A DNA stretch of 64,000 nt from Ophthalmolycus amberensis (taxonomy: Eukaryota; Chordata; Actinopteri; Perciformes; Zoarcidae). The notes beneath the pieces were generated by a model that saw only the letters and a program-made list of their open reading frames with translations, was not told the origin of the DNA and ran no database searches. The position numbers and the translations under genes were made by a program. Location: positions 2,211,709-2,275,708 of the forward strand of contig JAFEUB010001171.1 of NCBI GenBank assembly GCA_024529925.1. Direction: 5' to 3'. Shown piece by piece: positions 28,937 through 41,354 of the stretch. The first letter of the stretch is position 1, and each line of letters opens with the position of its first letter.

Positions 28937-29210
28937 ATTCAGATACTCATTTTTTGATGAATTATTTAATCAAAAATATAATTGACAGATTAATCGATAA
29001 CGAAAATAATCATTACTTGAGGCCTCAAAGTAAAGTGAAGTCAATTTTACTTATACAGCCCAATATCACAAATTTGCCAAGGAACTGTACAACCTCTACA
29101 GCAACAACAACCACTATCCTCAATTCAGACAAGAATAAACAACCTACCGATAAATAACCCGATAAATAACCCTGGGGGGGGGGGGCCTCAGGAAGAGCAA
29201 CAGATCTAAA
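28937..29210. mobile_element. Two abutting teleost repeat fragments
   Basis: The first part (about 28960-29030) reads GATTAATCGATAACGAAAAT followed by AATCATTACTTGAGGCC, a recurrent teleost repeat end. The second part (about 29035-29210) starts AAGTCAATTTTACTTATACA, then has GCCCAATATCACAAATTTGCC. It continues to a G run and CCTCAGGAAGAGCAACAGA, the order expected for another abundant teleost repeat with an internal deletion. A short tandem CGATAAATAACC pair occurs at 29147-29170. Confidence 0.6.
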
Positions 29211-29633
29211 TGGTAAAATGTGACTTTACCATTTATTTTATGTATGAGAATAATGTGAATTAAAACTAATTAAAAGTATTATACGCTCAGCAATCAGGAA
29301 TCAGAGCATATGTTCACTCCAAGGTTTGTTTACATTTGAGATTTAAAAATGCAATAAGCATTCTGTCATGCTAAGTTACGACAGTGTTGATCTGTCATTT
29401 CCACACTCACAGCTTCTATTGAATCAGAGGAGACAAAATGTCCTCTATTTACATTTTGATCAGTTGCTTTGTGACAAGTACTACATCATTCTGTGTCTGC
29501 ATCTGTTTAAATTATGGTAATTACCTTGAATTTTTGGAAACTAAATGTCCGTAGTATGTCATGTTTTGTATGTTAATCTTTTGTCTATTCAAGACAACAT
29601 TTGACTTATTGTGATGGTGTGTTTGTGGTAGAT

Positions 29634-29641
<8 letters not shown>

Positions 29642-29670
<29 letters not shown>
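29642..29670. repeat. (GA)n microsatellite
   Basis: About 14 AG units between ubqln4 and lim2. Confidence 0.95.
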
Positions 29671-29672
<2 letters not shown>

Positions 29673-29727
29673 CTTTTTACCATCTAGATATTAATTTCAA
29701 GCCCTATAGTCCGTAAAGTTCATCTCA

Positions 29728-29729
<2 letters not shown>

Positions 29730-29763
<34 letters not shown>
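29730..29763. repeat. (TA)n microsatellite
   Basis: About 16 AT units between ubqln4 and lim2. Confidence 0.95.
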
Positions 29764-29768
<5 letters not shown>

Positions 29769-31110
29769 TTGATCTTAATTAAGACAATCCTAAAGTAGAG
29801 GTAGAGAGACACTGCCACTATAGAGCGCTCCCTCTATATGTGTCCCTCCACACTGCCACTGTGTGACAGCACTGAAAGAAAAGTGTGTTTCAGCATGTTG
29901 CATTGACACAGACAGTCCTGCATACCTATGCATATCCCCAATTCTAGAGCACACCATTTACAAAAAAAGAAAAGAAACATGGACCACCACCCCTTTTCCT
30001 CACAAACCCCACACAGACACACACTCAAATGTAGAGGGTCACATGCACTGTGACCCCTACGGTGTTTCATTCAAGTGCATCCCACACAGGGAGACCAATT
30101 GCGGAAAGCATTCTGCTTTCATCGACAGAAAAACGAGGGGGCAACTTTTTGGTTGTAGTATTGTCTGTGACTCTCTCTCTTTCCCCCAAAGTAAGCAACA
30201 GCTCTCCCTCTCTCTCTTTTCCCCTCCACCCATTTCTATCTTTACCTCAGAAAGGTGGGCAGTAAAGAGGGTGCATTTCCAGAAAAAAGGTAAGGGATCA
30301 AATTTCAGGGTGTTTCTTGTGTGTATCCGAGAGCAATACATTTTCACATATGATGACAGTGATTGGACAGAGGCTGGCAGAATCAGATCAAACCTCATTA
30401 CAGCTGAACAAGCACTGGTGTGACATGAGGATTGGGAAGGGAAACAACAACAACAAACTGCAACATCATAGCTTTCACTGTGGTTTAGCTTTGCATCTGT
30501 TCAACTAATAGTGATGGTTCCACGAAAGAAGAGGTAAATAATGCATGTTTGATTAAGAGTTTGTTGAGTATGCTATTTACAAATCAGGGGGTTCAAGCAA
30601 CTGTAAATGTGCTTGTTACATGCTCGTATATGAAATGTTTCTGTTTAGATGTTTGTTTCATATTTTTGTTGTTGAAATGGCTTCATCATTGGCTGGAATC
30701 ATGTGTGGTTTTCAAACGAATCTCCAAATGGACAATCACGATTCACCATCACAACCCTTTTTTAATGGATCCTTTGCAAAGTGTTGGCAGAATATAAGTG
30801 AACATATTGAGCACTGATGTACATTTATAGAGCCATGCTGGGAGGATATTTGAATGTGTGCAGTGTTTATTTCAGCAACTGTACATTCAACCTATTAAGT
30901 TGCAGGTCTTAAGACAGTAGTATGTGTATGTAAGTGTCAAATGTCTAAACTTTGACAGGAAGAACTGTAAGTATGTGTGGATGTTTGTTTGCAGTACATG
31001 AATAGCAATATATGATGTTACAATATCTGCAGTACTCTGGACTTACCTTCCACGTTTTTCCCTTACTGCGTTGCAGTTGCTCTGCAGCGGCGCCGTTATC
31101 TCAGCTCAAG

Positions 31111-32242
31111 ATGTACAGCTTCATGGGAGGGGGCCTGTTCTGTGCTATTGTTGGTAATATCCTGTTGGTGGTCTCCACTGCAACTGACTACTGGATGCAG
31201 TACCGCATGTCTGGAAACTACGCCCACCAGGGTCTGTGGAGGTACTGCATGTCCAACAAGTGCTACATGCAGACTGACAGCATAGGTAAGGACAATTAGA
31301 ATGTCTTTCAAAACCTTGAACCCCCTGCAAACTATTTCAAAGTCTGTATATTTTTGAGCACCTGGTAATGCACGAGACATGCCTTTTTTAAAGTGTGAGA
31401 GATGCTATCTGATGCCATATACTGCTCCATCTCGTGGGTCTCTTATTTGGATTTAAAGTCCTATTATATGTTTAGTAATACCTTTATAATGATGACATGT
31501 CTGATGATTTCTATACCTGCTTCCTTCCAGCTTACTGGAATGCCACCCGGGCCTTCATGATCCTCTCAGGGATGTCGTGCTTTGCAGGCATCATCGCTGG
31601 CATTATGTCCTTCTCTCACTTCTCCTCCTTTGAAAGGTTCAACCGCTCCTTTGCTGCAGGAATCATGTTTTTTGTCTCCAGTGAGTCTTTTTTTCCTCTG
31701 AATTGACGCACATACACTTGACTTTAACTTAATCGTAACTGACATGTGTACCTCCCTGTCCCCCTCTTAGCTTTCTTTGTTCTGTTGGGTATGGCCATTT
31801 ATACTGGAGTGACAGTCAACTTCCTGGGGAGGCGCTTCGGTGACTGGCGCTTCTCCTGGTCCTACATACTGGGCTGGGTAGCCATGCTCATGAACTTCTT
31901 TGCAGGTGAGAAAGGACAAATGCTGGGGGTCAATCTTTCTCCAGACAGAAACCACATTATTATTGACAGATGTCAAAGAGCTCAGAAGAAGCAATAACCA
32001 CAGAAGTTACTAACAAACTTTTTTTCTGCATATTTTGAGATCATGTCTAATCCCATTGACACTGAATAAGATGTTGATATATATATCCAAAGCCAGATTG
32101 ATTAACACTTGTTAGTTGACCCATTGAATGAAATTGTGTTCCCTCTACATCACCAAAGACGTTGGCTCTGTCTGTTGCAGGTATTTTCTACATATGTGCC
32201 TACAGAATGTGTGAATGCAGGAGAGGAAATGGCCCATGCTAG
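31111..32242 (+). CDS. lim2: Lens fiber membrane intrinsic protein (LIM2/MP20), 4 coding exons
   Basis: Plus-strand exons: 31111-31285, 31531-31680, 31771-31905 and 32181-32242. They total 522 nt, giving 173 aa, the same length as human LIM2. Splice sites are GT/AG and each junction is phase 1. The protein has the four-transmembrane layout of the PMP22/claudin superfamily. Transmembrane segment 1 spans about residues 8-24, followed by an extracellular loop with the family motif GLW at 41-43 and cysteines at 46 and 51. Three more hydrophobic segments follow (FMILSGMSCFAGIIAGIM, AAGIMFF to GMAIYTGVTV, and SYILGWVAMLMNFFAGIFYI) with a short Arg/Cys-rich cytosolic tail. LIM2 (MP20) is a major lens fibre cell membrane protein needed for membrane fusion and core syncytium, and its loss causes cataract. 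This is the only plus-strand gene in the window. An acceptor-like AG at 31076 suggests an upstream non-coding exon. Confidence 0.96.
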
Positions 32243-32545
32243 AGGGAGAGAGTTTGTTTGAAAAAACAAGAGAACAATGCCACTTTGGATTGAGGACACG
32301 CAGAAGGCAGCAATGACTGATCTACTGAGGAGATGACGTTAGATGCTGCTCCTGGAGGCCTTTGACTGTCAACTAAACATGTTTTCTGAAAGTCATATTC
32401 TTGCAATATGGATTCATTATTAGTTCCAATGATGATTGCAGAGAGGAACTAAATAAACCTAACCATGAGTCTAATTATTGTGACAAGATATTGGTATTCT
32501 TACTGTAATTTGGCAAATTCAATAAAGCTGATCCTCAAACGTTAG
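32243..32545 (+). terminator. lim2 3' untranslated region and polyadenylation signal
   Basis: AATAAA at 32521-32526 is followed by GTTAGTGTGCTTTTTTG, a GT-rich element that supports cleavage near 32540. The resulting 3' untranslated region is about 300 nt. An earlier AATAAA at about 32451 is an alternative. Confidence 0.7.
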
Positions 32546-34826
32546 TGTGCTTTTTTGCAGCTGTACTGAAAGGCCGCCAGAAGATGGCAGCACTAAGCCA
32601 CTCCACTAAAAGTACTTCGATTGGATCAGGGATGTGGGCATTACAGGTTGAATCAGGATCAAATATCAGACTTCAGACTGTTGAGAATCATCGATCATTT
32701 ATCGACAGTCATTGGAGCAAATTCAGTGTCACAGAGGGCCGAAGCCATTTCAGGAAATGCTTCATGGTAATAGGTGTACTATATTGTGGGAAGGTATGTA
32801 ATGTTGAAATAGTCTACACAGCCGAGAACAGTACCTCAAAGGAACACAATGCATGAGTTTGTCTCAGGATTTCCCCTGAAGCTATTCGATTTGCTTCTGC
32901 TTCAGTACTTCGTTGAGACAAGGATTCCCCCAAACTACGTACGTTTTTTATTAGGTTGTTGTTTATGGGAAAAGGGCGTTCGCCTCTGGCAGCCAAGCAT
33001 CATCTTCCACAACATGTTTGTTGACATCCCCAGAGTACACTCAAGTACAGGCAGCACATGGAAAAGGGATGTTTTTGTCTGCATGTGTGTGCAGAACAGG
33101 CTACAGTACAGAAAGCTCAACCTGAGAAGAAGATCATGTTCCTGGACCGGGGGGGAACCAGGGTGGGGTCTCCAGCCACGGATTGTTCCCCTGCCTCTGT
33201 CTTTAATAACCGCTTCCTCCTTTTTCTTGGTACTCGTCCATTCAACAGCATCAGCTGGGAGGAGAGGAGCAGGAGCTGCTGGGGTAATGAATGCTTTGGC
33301 TACCCGGTGACGCAGAAACAATGAGACAAATGTAAACAGTCACTGGACAGATCCCTTGATCCAAGTTTCCATACTTGGTCCCTGCGGCTGCTGTGAAGAG
33401 ATAAGCGCTGTAATATTGTGTGCTTTTCTCTAGATTCTTTCATAACCCCGCTTTAAAGCTTTCACTGAGGCCAGGTCTTAATAGATAACTTGGCAAATGT
33501 TCACATTTTAACAAATCTACTAAATGATTAATAATATTAATATACTGCAGAACTACAATGGGAGGTTTTACAAATTCATGAAGTGATGATGGGGTATTTT
33601 CATTCATCTGTCCCTTCACGCACAAAGTGAATTGTGAGCATTCATTGTAAAAAAATGTTTAACACTGGGGTAGTTTATATTAGTCTGTTTTTGTCAGGGA
33701 TTATAGTAAAAGATTGAAAAGTATTAGTTTCCAGGTCAAAGTCCAGGTCTTTTCATCAGCTCAGAAAATCCCATCGCAAAATGATCTTCAAAAGTATTGG
33801 AAAGCATTTTCAAGACTGAATATAAACTTGTAAAATATTGCAACAAGAGAGATTTCTTGTCCTCTCCCCAAGTTGGAACACTGTCCCTCTCTGAGGCAGA
33901 TGTTCACCCAGGTGTTTGGGACGGACATGCTAAACACACTTACATACCAAAACAAGGACGAAAGTGTGGGGATTTCCTTATTGAAAAACTGTGTTCTGAG
34001 TGAAGATTGCATTCTTTTAGTTTAGTTTATTTTTCAATCTTCATTTTGTTTTGATCCTCTATGAAATTGAGCTGAGAGGAAATAGCACATACAGAAGGAA
34101 TTTGTCTTTTAATCAAAAAATGTAAACACAAGCACAGAGACAAGACAGTTGCAGTTGTCACATGCCTGTTTGTCTGCCTGTGTATAGTCATACATACTGT
34201 ACAACTACGCAAAGCCAGCATCACATCACAAAGTCATTGAAGCCAGATCCCGAGTGCTGCGCACATTTTCAATCTACAAAATAAAAAGCCTGTGAATCTT
34301 GAAAAACAACTGTAACACCTTTCACAATTAGATCTTCCTCATTGTCTAAGCTCTTAAATCCCAGACACAAACATTTACTGGAGGAATAAGAGTAAACACT
34401 AAGTCAATAGTTCTTCTAGCCATGTCATGAAAAAAATATTGTTATGAAGGACTATGCCTACTCGTTGGCCTCGTCTTTCACTGACTGATGGTCAGAGTTA
34501 TTGCTCTCACTGATGGGAGAGTCTGCTGATACAGCAAGATCTTAAAAAAAACTGTCCTCATCCCACCCGGCCTCGTCCCATGGAGCTTCCCCCCCGGCCT
34601 CGTCCCATGGAGCTTCCCCCCTGCACTCCCCGCACCAAGTCCCTCTCATTGTGGCTCACAGATCCCTAATGTTCCTAAAAATCATACAGCTTCTCAACCA
34701 TCCAACCTGCATACACGCAGACTATACAAAGCATTCTCCTGGATCACATCAGCTTGCTCAAATACTTCAATGACGCAACACAAACAAGTCCAAGTTCACA
34801 ATGAGACCGTGTGGTTTTGGAAAGAC
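32546..34826. other. Non-coding stretch between the lim2 and tinagl1 3' ends
   Basis: Open frames between 32849 and 33324 overlap on both strands and match no family that I know. I see no splice or domain support for any of them. A 27-bp unit is repeated about twice at 34566-34620. Confidence 0.5.
34566..34620. repeat. 27-bp tandem duplication
   Basis: CCGGCCTCGTCCCATGGAGC followed by TTCCCCC occurs twice with a 27-base period. It is GC-rich in otherwise AT-rich sequence. Confidence 0.85.
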
Positions 34827-34832
34827 TTTATT
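34827..34832 (-). terminator. Candidate tinagl1 polyadenylation signal
   Basis: The minus strand reads CACAATAAAGTCTTTCC, followed by a GT-rich stretch (TTGTGAACTTGGACTTGTTT). Use of this site would give a 3' untranslated region of about 2.9 kb. Other minus-strand AATAAA hexamers lie nearer the stop codon, at 35776-35781 and 36339-36344, so the choice is uncertain. Confidence 0.4.
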
Positions 34833-37765
34833 GTGCCGCACAAGTGAATACTAATGTGGTATTGCATTTAGTGCACACAAAACAAGAGACAGAGATATAA
34901 TAAAACATTGCACAGGAAAACAAGGAGTAAAAGTACAGTATATCATTTACACATCTTGTCATAAATAAAGCCTACACATCAGTGAATATGGAGTGGTTAA
35001 TTTTACATAAAATACACAACTTCTGAGTGGATGTCTGCTGCAGCTCCTAGGTTGTTGTTGTTATGAGGAGAGGTTGTGCTGGAGAAAACTGTTGTTGAAA
35101 GTAAGATAAGTTTCTATGGAATAAATCTGAGTTTTGAGCTTTAATGATAGTTATTATTGGTCCCATCTGAAAAATATATAATCATAATTTAAGTAACGCA
35201 TGTTCGTACACATTTACTTGAGAATGTTTTTTGTAAGCCCTCTTCTAAACATTCAGTATCATCATTTAGGTCCAAGCTAACAATAAACCTGTTAATGCAA
35301 CGCACTGTCAGCTAAATAAGCTAAATTAATGGAGACTGACAATCAAATGCATCTACTCAATGGAAACTAAATGATTCCAATACTTCCTTCTGCATGAACA
35401 CTAACTTTTCTCAGCTTACTGATACACACCAAGTACAGAACTCACTTATCCAATGTCGGTGCTGCCCTTGAAGAGGGCATGGAATATCTTCAATAAATAA
35501 ATATTAAAGATTACCCAACATCTGGTGGAAATGAATTGTAATGAAACAAAACACGACTAAGCTCTGTACTTTCAATGAGGATTGCAAAACAGTGATGCAA
35601 ACCAGTCTAACAATGTGAGTTTTGTCCATATTCTTCTCTCTTGTAAAAGAGCTATAGCAACATGCCCACAGATATATAAAAATATAGAAAAGAAGAATCT
35701 CCTTCTTTCTGCCGACAGAAGATCGACATGATCACTCTTCAGGCCAAAGAGCTGTTTCAAATTGTTCTTCTCGACTTTATTGTAAACCTGTTGTGCATCT
35801 CATGTTGATGGGCTGCTCTTCATCTTCCACTGCCCTCGCTCACTTCAGAATAAAAGCAAAGATTCAGTTCTTTGCATGAATATGAACATGCAACGAACTG
35901 CTTATCTGTCCACCACATTGCACATTGCCTGTCCATCCAGACGTTTCTCTTTGCTTTTATGCCTTTCTGCTTACCCATGCCTGAAGAGGATGATAGAAGG
36001 ACCTTAAAGATCACAAGACGTGATGATATAGAAATGGAAAAAGCCTTTTGAACTTACAGCTAAAGCACACCAGGATGTAAGGTAAGTGGTAATAATACAC
36101 CATTCTTTCCTTTTCAAGTGAGGATATGCTTCAGAAAGATCTGAAAATTCCTCAATGAGCCTGAAATTAAGACGTCACAAAGCAGTATAGCAAAGAAAGT
36201 CACACGGCTGATAAGTTGGAAGGTGTTAAGTTTTCATAGAAACACTAAAAATGAAAACGAGAATATAAAACCAAACAGCTCATATGCAACCTGTGTGATT
36301 TGAAGTGTTTCTGCGTTAGTTAGAAGTGGCTTTACACGTTTATTACTGAAGAAAAGCATCAAACTACAGACTCTGCAGTCAAAACATGAAGCACAGACCG
36401 GACTTTAGCAGCAGTACCCCCCAACCCCCCCAACCCCTCATCCTCCTCGCTGTGGTCAAACAGTCACAACTATGTAGAAGCTCAAGAAGAACAGCGACTG
36501 AGTGATGAGCGTGTAATGAAAGTTAATACATACAGTACATCGTAAAACAAGTAGTAAAATAAAACTTCACAACATAACTGCAACAAAAAAACAACTTTCT
36601 TTAGCTCATGTTGTAACAGTGTACACAGAACGGAGCTAATTAAGACTACTATACACTAACACTGTCTTTCGCAGTGGTCCAAAGAACTCTGTTTAACGCA
36701 CCAGGGATTCATCTTTTAAATGGGATTGTGGTGTCAAGAATGGCAGCATGGCTTCTATGTATATTGTCAGTGGTGACTTTTCTTATCAAGTGTGACTTAA
36801 ATTATTTATTTCACCGACAGCCAAATGATACACGTTTAATCTTATCTAATCTCAAGGGCTAAAATTTCATTTAATTCATTATTGAATTGCTTTAAAATGT
36901 CCAGTACTGTTGCTGTAAAACCTCTTAAAATCCCAAATCTGAGTTTTTGTAATCTTAATACTCCACATGAAATCTTCTGTTTCTAGTGTCAGATTCTACA
37001 AGTTTAGTGGAATATGTGAGAAACTCTACAACTCCATTTAAGTGTCCTCTCTAAAACTGAGGGAATTAGCCATACTGTAAACTCGGTATAACTGACAGTA
37101 AGTAAATGTCAGTAAGGTCATCTATGATATATTATCATGTTACACAGTTCCGCTGGGTGTGTCTCTTTGAAAGGCTCTGATGTCTGATTATCTGCCTCTC
37201 GGATATCCTCCTTTTCAAACTGTCCGTCTGAAATTGGGTCTGTCTAGATCATAGATTTAGAAAAGACCGAGGTTTCAGATGGACAAAGAAGCACAAAGAA
37301 GAATAAACAGATCAGACTGAGCTTCTGCTTTTGTCATCACCCAACATTGACATGTCTCACCAGATATTACGTTGAGGATTCTGGGAATGTGGTCTTTGGA
37401 TCAGTAGGTACCTGAGGTGCCTAAGTGTCAGGCGACGCAAAAGAGCTTCAGCTTAGTTGAGTTTCTTTGTTGTTTTGGTGCCATAAACCTTGAGTTACAG
37501 GAAGAGTGGGGAAGGCTGTTCTCTTAAACAGGGTAAAGATGGATGAGAAGAGGGGTTGTGTGGATCCCCAGAGTGAAGAAAGGTATAAAATGAGAGGGTT
37601 AAGGGGCTCTGGGGTTGGTTTTTGAGGCTGTCCCAGCCAACTTGATGCATAAGGGGATGTGCTGAAGTTCTGAGACTCTTGGTGTGGTTCTTCTCTGGGG
37701 TGAAAAACATCAATAGGTGGGATTAAAAACAAGAAGGTCTCTGTCAGGGTTTTAACATCGTGTCT
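34833..37765 (-). other. Presumed tinagl1 3' untranslated region or downstream sequence
   Basis: About 2.9 kb of sequence without a recognisable exon and largely free of simple repeats lies below the tinagl1 stop codon. It may be a long 3' untranslated region. Only transcript data can tell. Confidence 0.4.
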
Positions 37766-40700
37766 CTAAATGTGCCGGCGACGATGTTGGTGATGATGGC
37801 TGTGCATGTCCTCCATCGTGATTCTGCCCCACACACCAATCACAAACGTTTCAATCTCACACTCATTGTCCCCACGAGCGATACGGAAGTAGCCGTTCTC
37901 TCCCCAGTTCTTCCCCCAGGAGTTGGCAGCAATCTGAAAAATCAAATCGTCAAATTTAGTACGGACGAGGACGATTCAAAGTTGAACAGTCCCTTTAAAA
38001 TCTATTTTACATGAGAAATATTTGAGCCAATTAAGGGCTCATTTGGGCATGGGCATATTTTGCACAATGACTTACCCAATATTTTTTTGATGTCCCATCA
38101 AAGTTTCTCTCTTCTCCCCACCTGGTGCACAAAGCAGAGAGGACGGTTACTCACAATGCATTAGAGCCAAACGTATCCTTAAATACAGATATAAAATCAG
38201 CTGTGTCAGAGTTGAAATGCTAATTTTAGAGTATGGATGCTGCCCAACAAACATGTCAGCTGCAAACACTTCTCAGGAATGTGTTAACTTAGACCAACAT
38301 CCTGAAAACAGAGTATTTATGCCTGGACACCGCCTAGTTGCACTCCTACATCATTCCAAGCCAAGGAACACGGAATCCCCTTTTCCTTCGCCATTTCCGT
38401 ACACCGGATATGAAACAGGAAGGAGAGGGAAGGTTACGAGGACATGAACACCGCCTCAGTCCCGTCACAGACAACAACACCAACGACATAAAAATGCCCA
38501 AATATACATATGTGAGTCTGAACTTCAAGGCCTATTTTGAACCTTCTTCCTTGCTAGCAGCATTTTTCTCAGGAAACCTTGGCGAAAGGCCCATACATTC
38601 CCATCATGCCTTGCACTTTGCTCTTATAGCCATTGCCAACTTTTATACGCCTGCGTTGCTGCTCCTCATGATCAAAACATTCTCCCAAAGCAAATTCCCA
38701 TCCTGTTTTTGCACTCCAGGCCTTTCGTTTCCCCAGAGACCAATCACTTGTTATCTTTCATAAGGGAAAGGATTGCTGGGAAAAAGAGCGGCTGGCCTCT
38801 GGCTCTACAAACTCAGTAGCCTGCCACCACAACACAGGCAGATGGTGTCAACCTTCTATCAGTGAGTGTATCTATGTATGCAGTGTTTCCCTGATTACAG
38901 TCAGAAGTCACATTGACCAAACGCAGACACATTAAAAACAGCGTTGTTAACAAAGATGCAAACTACAATCTGAACCAGATTGGAGAGATGGGATTTGTGC
39001 TTGTGAGTAAGGGCACATTCACACCTGTGTGTGTGTGTGTGTGTGTGATCCCACATGCATGCCTGCCTGTATATTTATTGGTATGGACAGAGCCAGACAG
39101 AATCGGACCACTGCTGATCACTTATCTGGCCTCCAATCAGCTCACTTGCTCATGCTGGGACAATGATGGGCATACCGCTGTGCCCATGTGCCCCGCCCTT
39201 CCCCAACGCCCCTCAACCCACCTCTGACCTATTCTCCGAGGATTGATCCCCTCCCTCTGTCCGGTGCAGTCAGGATCAGCGGCCCAGACAATGCCCTTTC
39301 CACCACAGTGGACCTCAATGCTCTTTCCACAAACTTTCCCAGGCCCTGGGCTTAAAGGAACACACCGCTATGGGATTTGGCCTATGAAAACACACTGATG
39401 CCTGTAGCTGGCAGGTTGGAGCTCAAAACACTATGTTCCGCCCGCCCTCATTCCGTCCCTAAACCCGGGTCGCTGCTACGTCCACATCCACTGACCAAGT
39501 GAGTGGTGGGGAATCACAGCGTGAGTAGAAGGAGCCAAAGAGCAGGAGGCATTCAGGAAAGGTGGGAATCCACATCCTCAGCATCAGTTCACACAATGCA
39601 TACCTCCACAGGTTATTGACATGCTGTAGAGACGTAATTACAGAAACATTGCATGCTTGTGAAGTATGAAGTACAAGCTAAGTACAGGTTGGAGTGTTTA
39701 TCATACACATACCTTTACATGCCATATGATGTCATTAAACAAAATGTCATTAACTGCACATGCAAGACACGCACATGAAAAGCTGCTTGTAAATGGCTTG
39801 TATTTTGTCTTCACCAATGGCCAAGCAGATAAAAGCAGAGACTGTTTTTATCGTAGCTGAGATGCCATGTCTGTAGAAACTGATGTTCGTGGACAAGCTC
39901 AGACTCTGTGGTACAGTCAACTGCTCCCAAACACACATTCCTCAGCCACCGTTAGACCCCCATTACGAGGTAGCTGCTCATTTTTGTAATTTGGAAAGTG
40001 AAACTATCGCTTATTTAAAACCAGCTGGATGACTCTTTACGGCTCAAAACCACCCACTGCTATCCAAACCACATACAAAGAGCAGTGAACTACTACCTGT
40101 CTGTCTGCGGACAGTCGAAATGATAACAAGAGTGTTTTGGATTGGATGTGGAGAGGAGAGAAAGAGAGGAAGCAGGACGGGCAATGGGTCAGATGGTCAG
40201 CTGAGGAGTGATGTTGGAGACACCACAGAGATGTGGCAGGAGAGCCAGGAGGACGGGGAAATAACGAGAGACAGATGGGTGGGGGCAGGTAATCCAGGTG
40301 TGTCGGCTGTCTACCCGCCGACATATTTGTGGTCCCCGTAGTTACTAGTTAGAGGAGCAGGGGGGGGGGCTCGTCTGGGGCAGACGGAGGAGTGGAGCCA
40401 AGGTGTGTCTCATGCAGGTGGAGCTTTGAATCAGGCAGCTACGCAATTGAAACCTGATTCGTCTTAAATAAACATTTGTTTCTGCTGAAATGGCATCAGT
40501 TGAACATGTAGCAACAGTGAAACCAGACACATGGTGACTGGAATCGAGAGGGCAAATGAAACAAAACAATGTTTTGCACTGTGTGGTAACTTACCCAGTG
40601 ATCCTGATTGAGTGTGTGCCGTGTTTGCGGTATTGTGGAGGTTTGGTGAAGCTGACATCAGTGTGCTTATAGATCCCATTCTTATAGACAAAGAAGTCCT

Positions 40701-41277
40701 CATGGACCTCCATAATAGCTGCAAGAACAAACGAGCAGGGAAAATGACGCACACACACACACACACAATATGAATATTTAGGTTGCTTGAACCCATTATT
40801 GAAGGGAAAGATCAACATCTTATTCAAACAACAATTGATCTCTAAGCAATTACCTAATTTCACCAAACAAATTCCAATTTCCCTCCTGAGTCACACACAC
40901 CCAGACATCAGACAGGGAAACAGTGTGTGTGTGTGTGTGTGTGTGGGAGCTGCACAGCTTAATTTTCTTATTCCAGCTCAATAGAAAAAAACTCTCCGGA
41001 TGTACAGTTGAGAAATTCACTCTTTTGGAGGGCCACATGCACTAAATCCAAAGGTCTGTAGCTGAGAACAGTGTGTGGACTCATTTATAAACAACTCGCA
41101 CAATGCGTGAGTACACGCGCACACACACACACACACACATTTCTAGGCCTTTGTATCAAAGAGAAGCTCAAAGGCAAAAAGGAAACTTGACATGAAGCCA
41201 ATAAGTTTTCTTGGACTGCTAAACAATAAAACAAGAAGCTGGCACAGGCTCATAGAGACACACACACACACACAGAG

Positions 41278-41354
<77 letters not shown>

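Larger units (their letters stand above)
29211..31076. other. lim2 upstream region
   Basis: No coding exon is supported. The region holds the GA and TA simple repeats listed separately. It ends in a polypyrimidine stretch (CGTTTTTCCCTTACTGCGTTGCAG, to 31076) that looks like a splice acceptor. This would fit a non-coding first exon of lim2 somewhere upstream, which I cannot place. Confidence 0.45.

Noticed and set aside
32849..33324. Overlapping open frames of 88-153 codons beyond lim2
   Set aside because: They lie on both strands, resemble no family, and have no upstream splice acceptor or start context that would make a gene.
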